From: Microbacterium thalassium
GTDB taxonomy: Bacteria > Actinomycetota > Actinomycetes > Actinomycetales > Microbacteriaceae
Assembly (NCBI RefSeq): GCF_014208045.1
Contig: NZ_JACHML010000001.1
Span: 2,852,001 to 2,916,000 of the forward strand
Length of the DNA stretch: 64,000 bases
Direction of reading: 5' to 3'
Shown here in pieces: positions 35,572 to 42,683 of the stretch. Under the pieces are notes generated by a model. That model did not search any database and had not been told where the DNA came from. It saw nothing but the letters and a program-made list of their open reading frames with translations. Position numbers and translations under genes: made by a program. How positions within the stretch are numbered: position 1 is the first letter of the stretch; every line of letters starts with the position of its first letter.

Positions 35572-35659
35572 GTGGTCCATCCTCCCATGGACCGCCACGC
35601 GCCGAGGCGCGGCGGCGGACGGCCCCTCGCCGACGGCTCCGCGCTGCTCACCGAGGACG

Positions 35660-35689
35660 TTGACGGCCCGACTTCGCGCACGGCATAAT
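35660..35689 (+). promoter_or_regulatory. Candidate promoter of the lipoprotein/gluzincin/MBL cassette
   Basis: TTGACG (35660-35665) and CATAAT (35684-35689), 18 bp apart, close to the vegetative consensus. It lies in the 276-bp gap between the divergent membrane gene (start 35571) and the lipoprotein (start 35848). The leader would be about 150 nt. Confidence 0.45.
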
Positions 35690-35847
35690 CGCCCCAATCC
35701 CACGGGTCGCCGCGGATGGAACTGGGGCCGCGGCGAGAACCGATGGGTCACGTGAGGGGCGCACGATGGCACGCTCGGCTCGGTTCGTCGCGCGCGCGAG
35801 GATGCTTCCACGGATGGCCGCACACCCCGACGCGAGAGGCTGACTCT

Positions 35848-36516
35848 GTGACGATCCCACGAACGACGCGCACCGCCGCGACCGCCCTGGCCCTGCTGAT
35901 CGCCGCCACGATGCTCCCCGGGTGCGTGCAGCCGGCGCCGGAGCCGTCCGCTTCGCCGTCGAGCAGCGAATCGGCGACGCCGACGCCCACTCCCGAGCCC
36001 GACCCCGAACCCGCCGCACTCGAGGTCTCGCTCGACGGGATCGACCTCGTCGACAGCGCGGAAGACGTCACCGCGCGGGCCTCCTTCGACGACGGCGCGG
36101 GGGTCCTGTCGTTCCTGGGAGACGCGCTCGGCACCACCCCCGAGGGCACCCCGAACGCCCAGGGCTACCCGATCACGTTCTACGACTGGGGCGACATGTC
36201 GGTCTCGGTGATCGACGACGGCCCTGCGACCGTGTGGATCGCCGCGGCCGCGACAGGCGGGCTCGAGCTGCGCACGACCGAGGGTGTGACGGTGGGGATG
36301 ACGCGCGAGGAGGCGATCGCGCTCGGAGCTGTGCCGGATCGCGACGAGACCGGCGACGGGCTTCCCGATCTGCTGCGCCTGCAGGTGCGCGAGGCGCCGG
36401 GCACCGAGTCGTTGGAGAACCCCGGGGAGACGGGTGTGGACTTCATCCTCGTGATCCTCGAAGGCGACGCCGTCGTTCGGATGATCAGCCCCGCGAGCGA
36501 CTGGGGCGATCTGTAG
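35848..36516 (+). CDS. Hypothetical lipoprotein A, paralogue of 40004-40696
   Basis: 222 residues from GTG 35848, preceded by GAGAGG. Signal peptide with lipobox TMLPGC (Cys about 26), then a Ser/Thr/Pro linker with a TPTPTPEPDPEP run, then a domain of about 170 residues. The domain holds DWGDMSVSVIDDG, AAAATGGLELRTTEGVTVGM, a calcium-loop-like DRDETGDGLPDL and ends VVRMISPASDWGDL. The lipoprotein at 40004-40696 has the same order of motifs and the same end. The two flank the gluzincin and MBL genes. No family recognised. The DxDxTGDG stretch could bind a metal ion. Confidence 0.75.
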   Translation: MTIPRTTRTAATALALLIAATMLPGCVQPAPEPSASPSSSESATPTPTPEPDPEPAALEVSLDGIDLVDSAEDVTARASFDDGAGVLSFLGDALGTTPEGTPNAQGYPITFYDWGDMSVSVIDDGPATVWIAAAATGGLELRTTEGVTVGMTREEAIALGAVPDRDETGDGLPDLLRLQVREAPGTESLENPGETGVDFILVILEGDAVVRMISPASDWGDL

Positions 36517-36585
36517 CGCCATCTCTGGTACCTCTGGTATCACGGTGCGGCCCCGTCCGCTCGTGTACTCGAAGAGGAGGTCACG

Positions 36586-38643
36586 ATGGTCACCGACGCA
36601 GGCGACGCGCCGCCGGTCGCGCCCGCCGTCCCCACGCCCAGCCGCCGCGTGCTGCGCGCGTTCGCGTTCGATCCGATGTCGACGCGGCTGACCAGCCGGT
36701 ACCTGCGCGTCGACGTGCCGTTCGAGACCGACCTGCAGCCCGGGCCCGCGGGCGGCCTGCTCGAGGTCGTCGACTACGACCCGTCCCGGCGTGTGTGGTA
36801 CCGCCCCGTCGACCTCAACGACCCGTTCATCCTGGCCCAGCAGGGGATGCGCCCGTCGGAGAGCGACCCGCGGACGCATCAGCAGATCGTGTACGCCGTC
36901 GCGATGAGCGTCATCGAGCGGTTCGAGCGGTTCGGCGGCCGGCGCTTCCGCTGGGTGGGCGACGAGCGTCTCAAGCTCGTGCCCCACGCCTTCGAGGGCC
37001 GCAACGCCTACTTCGATCCGTCCCGCAACGCCGTGCTGTTCGGCTACTACCGGGCCTCGGCCAGCGACCCGGGCGCGAACCTGCCGGGTCAGCTCATGTT
37101 CACGTGCCTGTCCGTCGACATCATCGCGCATGAGGTGACCCACGCGATCGTGAACCGTCAGCGCCCGCTGTACCAGTACGCGACGAACCCCGACGTGTAC
37201 GCGTGGCACGAGGCCTTCGCCGACCTCGTGGCGCTGTTCCATCACTTCCTGTTCCCCGAGGTCGTCACCGACGCGATCGCGACCTCGCGCGCCGAACTCA
37301 GCCAGGCGGACGCGCTGCTCGATCTCGCGAAGGAGTTCGGCGAGTCCACCGGTCGCGGTGAGGCGCTGCGCAACGCCATCCGGGGCGATCGCACGCCCGA
37401 CGCCTTCCTGCAGGCGACCGAGCCGCACGCGCGCGGCGCGTGCTTCGTCGCGGCGGTGTTCGACGCGTACGTCGACACCTACAAGGAGGCCATCGCCGGC
37501 CTGCGGCGCCTGGCCACCGGAGGCAGCGGCGTGCTGCCCCCGGGTGCGCTGCCGCCCGACCTCGTCGACCTCGCCTCGAAGCAGGCCGTGCGCCTGGCGG
37601 ACCGGTTCCTGGGCATGGTCGTGCGCGCCTTCGAGTTCCTGCCCGTCGTCGACGTCACCCTCGGCGACGTCGTGAAGGCGATCGTCACCGCCGACCGCGC
37701 TCTCTTCCCCGACGACGACAACCGCCTGCGGTCCACCCTCGTCGAGGCGCTGCGCCGCCGCGGCATCCGTCCCACCGGCGTGACGTCGCTCGCGGACGAG
37801 GCGCTGGCGTGGGACAAGCCGGCGCACCCGCTGAATCTCTCGACCGGGCCCGGCGGCGCCGATCTCAGCATGCTCATCATCGACGCCACGCGCCGGCTCG
37901 ATGTGAGCGACCGCGGCTCGCACGACGAGCAGGCCGGTGCCGGCGATGACGACCCCGCGGTGCGCGGACGCCGGATCGCCTCGGATCTGCACGGCTGGGC
38001 GACCGCGAACGCGGCGACGCTGGGGCTCGACCCCGACGACGCCATCCAGGTCAGGGGATTCCACGTCGCGTACCTGAATGCCGCCGACGGGCAGTCACGG
38101 CCGGTGGCCGTCGTGCAGCTGCTGCAACGGCGCGAGGACCTCGAGGACGCGGGGGCGAGCAAGGACGAGCGGGTGCCGATGCACGCGGCGACGACGGTGA
38201 TCGCCCGGGTCAACGGCACCGTCGAGCATCTGGTGCCAAAGCCCCTCCCGTTCGCCGCGATCCGCCGGGCGGAGGAGGCGGCGAAGGCGGCGAAGGCCGC
38301 ACAGCTCGCCGCGCGCGACGCGCCGGACGCCGAGGTGGCGGCGCTGGCGCTCGAGGCCGAGAAGCGCGCGAACGACCTCATCGACGTGATCGCCGCCATC
38401 GCGGAGCGGTTCCATACGAGCGCGGATGTCGTGCGGCACTTCCACGCCATGGGCAACGAGCGGCTCCGGCGCCTCGAGAGCTGGCAGGAGAAGGTCGCCG
38501 AAGACGATCCCCTCACGCCGTGGTTCACCGAGCCCGCCGTCAACCGGCTGAACTTCGCGCGGTTCCACGCAGCCGAGGCGGTGGCGGCCCAGCCCGAGCC
38601 GGCGGACGTCGGGCCTGCAGAAGCCGAGGGGGCAAGGCCATGA
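36586..38643 (+). CDS. Large gluzincin-like metallopeptidase-domain protein
   Basis: 685 residues, no signal peptide. HEVTH (182-186) followed 22 residues later by WHEAFADLVALF gives the zinc ligands His182, His186 and probably Glu209, with Asp213 in the position of the conserved Asp of thermolysin-type (M4-like) enzymes. The N-terminal 180 residues contain a beta-rich region and NAVLFGYYRA, seen before the HExxH in this class. C-terminal parts are helical, with an Ala/Lys/Glu-rich coiled-coil-like stretch (about 560-600) and a final segment similar in composition to adaptor regions. It ends ATGA with the MBL-fold gene, so the two are co-translated. Secretion is not evident, so an intracellular target is likely. 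Function unknown. Confidence 0.75.
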   Translation: MVTDAGDAPPVAPAVPTPSRRVLRAFAFDPMSTRLTSRYLRVDVPFETDLQPGPAGGLLEVVDYDPSRRVWYRPVDLNDPFILAQQGMRPSESDPRTHQQIVYAVAMSVIERFERFGGRRFRWVGDERLKLVPHAFEGRNAYFDPSRNAVLFGYYRASASDPGANLPGQLMFTCLSVDIIAHEVTHAIVNRQRPLYQYATNPDVYAWHEAFADLVALFHHFLFPEVVTDAIATSRAELSQADALLDLAKEFGESTGRGEALRNAIRGDRTPDAFLQATEPHARGACFVAAVFDAYVDTYKEAIAGLRRLATGGSGVLPPGALPPDLVDLASKQAVRLADRFLGMVVRAFEFLPVVDVTLGDVVKAIVTADRALFPDDDNRLRSTLVEALRRRGIRPTGVTSLADEALAWDKPAHPLNLSTGPGGADLSMLIIDATRRLDVSDRGSHDEQAGAGDDDPAVRGRRIASDLHGWATANAATLGLDPDDAIQVRGFHVAYLNAADGQSRPVAVVQLLQRREDLEDAGASKDERVPMHAATTVIARVNGTVEHLVPKPLPFAAIRRAEEAAKAAKAAQLAARDAPDAEVAALALEAEKRANDLIDVIAAIAERFHTSADVVRHFHAMGNERLRRLESWQEKVAEDDPLTPWFTEPAVNRLNFARFHAAEAVAAQPEPADVGPAEAEGARP

Positions 38644-39920
38644 CGAGGGCGAAGACCACCGCGACGGTCCGCATGTACGACGTGGGGTTCGGCGACGCGT
38701 TCGTGGTCACCGTCACGCGGTCCAAGAAGGTGTGGCGGATGCTGGTGGACTGCGGCGTCTCCCGGTCGAGCCAGACCCGCCCGATCGCCGAATCCGTGCG
38801 GGCGATCATCGACGATCTGACGGCCGTCGCCCCGGCCGGCTCGCCGCCCCGCCTGGACGTCGTCGTCGCGACGCACCACCACGCCGATCACATCGCCGGA
38901 TTCGCCGATCCCGCGTGGGAGGAGGTGGACGTGGGCGAGGTGTGGGTCCCGTTCGTCGAGGATCCCGATGACGCCGACGTGCGGGCGCTGCGATCGGGCC
39001 AGTCGCGTGCCGCGCACGCGCTGACCGCCCTCATCGACGACGCGACGCGGCGCCTGGCCGCCGACGACGACCCGCACGCGCGTGACGCGCTCGCCATCGC
39101 CGCGGTGTTCGCGGCCAACTCGTCGGGGAACGACGTCGCGAGCGACCGGCTGCTCGGGCGCAACGGGCTGTCGTTCCGCAACGCGCCGCCGGTGAGGTAT
39201 CTGCCGGACGTCGAGCCCGACCGGAACGTGATCGCCACGACGATCCCGGACACCGTCGTGCACGTGCTCGGGCCCTCGCGGGAACGCGAAGACCTCCGGC
39301 GCATGAATCCGCCCAAGGCCGTGCGGTGGCTGCAGCTGGCCGCCGACGAGCGGATGGACGACGTCGACGACGAGCACCCGCCCTTCGAGCCGGCCTACAC
39401 CGTGCCGATCGGAGCGCTCGAGACAGAGGTCCCCCAGGTGCTGCGCGACGCGCAGCGGGCGCTGAACCTCAGCCCGATCGCCGACGAGGCGGACGAGCTC
39501 CTCGCCGCGTCGTCGCTGCTGGAGAACGCGGTCAACAACACCAGCGTGTACTTCGTGCTGGACGTCGACGGCACCCGGCTGGTGTTCGTGGGCGACTCCC
39601 AGTACGGCGCGTGGCGGCATGTGCTCGACGACCCGGAGTCGCGGGCGCTCGTGACCCAGCCCGCCTTCTACAAGGTCGGGCATCACGGGTCGCACAACGC
39701 CACCCCCAAGGAGTACGTCACCGAGGAGCTCCTCGGGCGCGGCCACGTCGCCATGATGCCCTTCCGCCTCGTGCCGCAGTGGCCGTCCATCCCCGAGCAC
39801 AAGCTGCTGGACGAACTGGAGGACCTCGACACCCACGTCATCCGCGCCGACGATCCCGAGGGGCCCGACGTGACGGTCGACGAGGACGGGCTGTGGAGCG
39901 AGGTGACGTTCACGGCCTGA
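38640..39920 (+). CDS. Metallo-beta-lactamase-fold hydrolase (ComEC-like type)
   Basis: 426 residues, no signal peptide. The motif HHHADH (79-84, i.e. His79-x-His81-x-Asp83-His84) is the dinuclear metal site; VFVGDSQYGAW supplies the bridging Asp and YKVGHHGSHNATP a further His. The start MYDVGFGDAFVVTV is like the MYxVGQGDs opening of ComEC/Rec2-type MBL domains, which cleave nucleic acids or other phosphodiesters. A long insert (about 90-300) lies between the halves. ATG 38640 overlaps the gluzincin stop, so the products probably act together. Substrate not deducible. Confidence 0.8.
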   Translation: MTRAKTTATVRMYDVGFGDAFVVTVTRSKKVWRMLVDCGVSRSSQTRPIAESVRAIIDDLTAVAPAGSPPRLDVVVATHHHADHIAGFADPAWEEVDVGEVWVPFVEDPDDADVRALRSGQSRAAHALTALIDDATRRLAADDDPHARDALAIAAVFAANSSGNDVASDRLLGRNGLSFRNAPPVRYLPDVEPDRNVIATTIPDTVVHVLGPSREREDLRRMNPPKAVRWLQLAADERMDDVDDEHPPFEPAYTVPIGALETEVPQVLRDAQRALNLSPIADEADELLAASSLLENAVNNTSVYFVLDVDGTRLVFVGDSQYGAWRHVLDDPESRALVTQPAFYKVGHHGSHNATPKEYVTEELLGRGHVAMMPFRLVPQWPSIPEHKLLDELEDLDTHVIRADDPEGPDVTVDEDGLWSEVTFTA

Positions 39921-40003
39921 TCCGAGCGGCCCGTCTCGTCACGGTCTTCCCGCTGTCCACAGGGCGTCCGGACGCGGTGTCGCCACAGGCTACCGTCGGA
40001 GCC

Positions 40004-40696
40004 ATGCGCGCACCGTCACGGCTCCTGTCCCTCGTCGGCGTTCTCGGTCTCTCGCTGGCGCTCGCGGCGTGCGCTTCCGCCCCGCAGGCCTCGGGCGCGT
40101 CGCAGTCCCCGTCGCCCGCGGCGTCCGCCGACGCAGCGCCGAGCCCCAGCCCGACCCCCACCGCCGAACCCGAGCCGGACGCGATCGTCGTGTCCTCCGC
40201 GGGCATCGCGCTCGAGCGCGCCGACGAGACGGAGTGGGCGACGTACGACGACCCCGACGCGGTCGTGCAGCTGGTCACCGGCGCGACCGGTTCCGCTCCC
40301 GAGTACACCCACGAGGAGCACTGGGGCGCCGAGACCGGCTACGACTTCGGTCCGCGCGACCTGTACGAATGGGCGGGGTTCTCGGTGAGCGTCAACGGAG
40401 AGCGGGCCTCCGTCGCGGTCGACGCCGCGGCCACCGGAGGCATCGGGATCCGGACCGATGCGGGCGTCGCGGTCGGGAGCGATCGCGAGGTCGTCGTGGC
40501 CGCGGGCGCCTGGGACGAGTGGGACTCCGACGGCGACGGCGCCGCCGACTACCTCGGTCTCGACCCCCTCGAGGTGCCGGGGACGACCTCGCTGACGCGC
40601 CCCGACGCCGTCGGCATCCTCTACGTCCTGCTCGTCATGGACGGCGATGTCGTCAGGCAGATCCAGGCGCCGGGCAACGACTTCTCGGACCTGTAG
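40004..40696 (+). CDS. Hypothetical lipoprotein B, paralogue of 35848-36516
   Basis: 230 residues from ATG 40004. Lipobox LALAAC (Cys about 23), a Ser/Pro/Ala linker, then the same domain as lipoprotein A: EWAGFSVSVNGERASVAVDAAATGGIGIRTDAGVAVG, then DSDGDGAADYLGL (EF-hand-like DxDxDG loop) and VVRQIQAPGNDFSDL at the end. The duplication around the gluzincin/MBL pair suggests one functional cassette. It starts 83 bp after the MBL gene. No known family recognised by eye. Confidence 0.75.
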   Translation: MRAPSRLLSLVGVLGLSLALAACASAPQASGASQSPSPAASADAAPSPSPTPTAEPEPDAIVVSSAGIALERADETEWATYDDPDAVVQLVTGATGSAPEYTHEEHWGAETGYDFGPRDLYEWAGFSVSVNGERASVAVDAAATGGIGIRTDAGVAVGSDREVVVAAGAWDEWDSDGDGAADYLGLDPLEVPGTTSLTRPDAVGILYVLLVMDGDVVRQIQAPGNDFSDL

Positions 40697-40729
40697 GAAG
40701 GCACGCCGCGCCATGGCCGGCCGGCGCCA

Positions 40730-41119
40730 TCACATCCGGGTGGACGGCGCCTCGGTGCCCTGGTGGTACAGGATCCGCCACCCGGTGTCGGTGCGCCTCC
40801 ACAGCGTCGCGCGGCGCGTCACGCGCGGGCCCTGGTGCAGCACATACGTGGCGAGGTATACGACGGCGTCCACACGTCGCACCGCGAAGTCCGTGATCGA
40901 CCAGGGATCGTCGGCGCCCTCGGCGTACCGGGGTTCGAGCATCGCCCACACCTGCTCGCGGTCGTACACCGCGCCGGATGCGCCCACCTCCCAGAACTCG
41001 TCGTCGGTCTCGTGCTCGAACCATTCGCGGCTCGTGCCGAGCTCGACGCGGTGGAACAGCGGCTCGCGTGCGCGCAGCTGCTCGCGGACGACCTCGTCGC
41101 TCACGTCGTCGATGGACAC
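40730..41119 (-). CDS. NTF2-like (SnoaL/DUF4440-type) protein
   Basis: 129 residues, alpha+beta cone fold signature: REPLFHRVELGTSREWFEHETDDEFWEVGASGAVYDREQVW then VVYLATYVLHQGPR and the final TLWRRTDTGWRILYHQGTE. Members bind small hydrophobic ligands or act as minor enzymes (isomerase, cyclase); many have no known role. GTG start at 41119. Convergent with lipoprotein B and divergent from the zinc-finger gene. Not linked to a pathway here. Confidence 0.8.
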   Translation of the reverse strand: MSIDDVSDEVVREQLRAREPLFHRVELGTSREWFEHETDDEFWEVGASGAVYDREQVWAMLEPRYAEGADDPWSITDFAVRRVDAVVYLATYVLHQGPRVTRRATLWRRTDTGWRILYHQGTEAPSTRM

Positions 41120-41208
41120 GCGCCCACCCTGGCACGCGAAGGCGGCGCGCGGAACCGTGCCCGGGCCGTCGATCGGGGATCGCGCGACGAGCGACTAGCC
41201 TCGTCGTC

Positions 41209-41592
41209 GTGACCGGACGCGCAGACGCACCTCGAGCGGAGAAGGCCCGCTCGCCCGAGGGTGCGCTCGACGCGCGCCGCGCGGACGCCGAGGCCCGCCT
41301 GTCCCGGATCGAGCGCGAGATGGCGGTTCTGCGCGCCGATCGCGCGGGCGAGTCGGCCGATGACGAACACGACCCCGAGGGCGACACGCTCGCCGCCGAG
41401 TGGTCCCGTCTCGAGGGTCTGCGCACCGCCGTCCGCGCCGAGCTGACCGACATCGACGGAGCGCTCGTGCGCGTGAGAGCCGGGACGTACGGGGCGTGCG
41501 CCGACTGCGGCCGCGCCATTCCGGCCGCTCGGCTCGAGGTCCGGCCGACGGCGACCCGGTGCGTCTCCTGCGCGTCGCGCGCCGGGCTGTGA
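41209..41592 (+). CDS. DksA/TraR-type C4 zinc-finger protein
   Basis: 127 residues. The N-terminal half is helical and charged (probable coiled coil, residues 20-85), the C-terminal part has CADCGRAIPAARLEV followed by TRCVSC, a four-cysteine zinc finger of the TraR/DksA class. Such proteins enter the secondary channel of RNA polymerase; actinobacterial members of this size are poorly studied. GTG 41209 was chosen because the frame upstream overlaps the divergent gene. Monocistronic. Confidence 0.8.
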   Translation: MTGRADAPRAEKARSPEGALDARRADAEARLSRIEREMAVLRADRAGESADDEHDPEGDTLAAEWSRLEGLRTAVRAELTDIDGALVRVRAGTYGACADCGRAIPAARLEVRPTATRCVSCASRAGL

Positions 41593-41605
41593 CGGCGCGC
41601 GACGA

Positions 41606-42484
41606 TCAGGTTCCGGCGATGATCTCGGCGACCTCGCCCGCACCGCCCATGAAGCCCGCGAGGTCCGTCTCCTCCTCGCGCGGCTGCAGGATGACCGACG
41701 TGGCGCCGGCCGCGAAGAACGGCTCGATCGCCGCGGCGACGCCCGCCGCGTCACCGGCGACCAGCAGAGTCGGGTCGACGGCACCCAGCATCCGTTCCAG
41801 GTCTCCTGCGAGCCGAGCGCGCGCGTCGTCGCCGCCGAACGCCGTCGCGACGAAGACGGTGAGCTCATGCGCGCCGTCGCGCCCGGCATCCGCCCTGCCT
41901 TCGAGGGCGAGGGCGAGGGTGCGCGCGACGCGTTCGGGGCTGCTGGTCGCGGGCAGCACGGTCCCGTCGCCGACCTGCCCCGTCAGCCGTACGGTCTTGG
42001 GCCCCTCACCGGCCACGACCACGGGAGGCGCGGTCACCGGCGGCCAGTCGAGCCGCACGCGGTCGAGCGTGACGTAGCGGCCGCTCGTGCTGACCTCCTC
42101 ACCGGCCAGCAGCGACCGGAGGGCGGGAACGTACTCGCGCATGAGCGTGAGCGGCGACGCCGCGCGCGCCCCGACCTGCGCCATCCACGGCAGGACGCCG
42201 TGACCCACGCCCGGAATGAGCCGCCCGGGGAACAGCCGCTCGATCGTGGCGATCTCCATCGCCGTGAGGGCGACGTTGCGCAGCGGCATCGGCGCGACCC
42301 CGATGCCCACGCGCAGCCGCGCGGTCCAGGCCAGGACGGCGGATGCGGCCGCGAACGCCGACTCGCGGAAGCAGTCCTCCCACAGCCACAGCTCGGGAAC
42401 CCCGGACTCGTCGGCCGCCTGCGCGGCATCGCGAAGCGCCTCGGGCGGCGAGAAGGGCGTGAAGATGGCACCGATGCGTCGCAT
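41606..42484 (-). CDS. LLM-class F420/flavin-dependent oxidoreductase
   Basis: 292 residues, TIM-barrel luciferase-like family. Evidence: GAIFTPFSPPEALRDAAQAAD, LWLWEDCFRESAFAAASAVLAWT, RLRVGIGVAPMPLRNVALTAMEIAT, LFPGRLIPGVGHGV and the later PPVVVAGEGPKTVRLTGQVGDG. This arrangement is typical of the F420-dependent branch in actinobacteria, though the cofactor cannot be fixed from sequence alone. ATG 42484 chosen (MRRIGAIF). Convergent with the zinc-finger gene. Substrate unknown. Confidence 0.88.
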   Translation of the reverse strand: MRRIGAIFTPFSPPEALRDAAQAADESGVPELWLWEDCFRESAFAAASAVLAWTARLRVGIGVAPMPLRNVALTAMEIATIERLFPGRLIPGVGHGVLPWMAQVGARAASPLTLMREYVPALRSLLAGEEVSTSGRYVTLDRVRLDWPPVTAPPVVVAGEGPKTVRLTGQVGDGTVLPATSSPERVARTLALALEGRADAGRDGAHELTVFVATAFGGDDARARLAGDLERMLGAVDPTLLVAGDAAGVAAAIEPFFAAGATSVILQPREEETDLAGFMGGAGEVAEIIAGT

Positions 42485-42593
42485 GCGACCACTCTGACAC
42501 GGGCGGCGGACGCGCTCGGGATCTGCGGCCTGCGTGCCGTCAGGCCCTGCGCCGTGCCCTTCTGCCGGAGCCGCCTGCGCGCGTTCGCACCCG

Positions 42594-42622
42594 TTGACCT
42601 CGCACACGGCCGAGAGGACAAT
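42594..42622 (+). promoter_or_regulatory. Candidate promoter of the SGNH hydrolase gene
   Basis: TTGACC (42594-42599) and GACAAT (42617-42622) with a 17-bp spacer, 62 bp before the ATG at 42684. It sits in the divergent gap with the LLM-oxidoreductase gene. Confidence 0.4.
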
Positions 42623-42683
42623 GGCGGCACACGGGCGCATCGGGGGGCCGGAGTGCGCTCGGCTGGGGAACCGAGGAGCCGAC

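Noticed and set aside
41209..41592. Plasmid- or phage-borne TraR
   Set aside because: The zinc-finger protein is longer than phage TraR, and no phage or conjugation gene is nearby.
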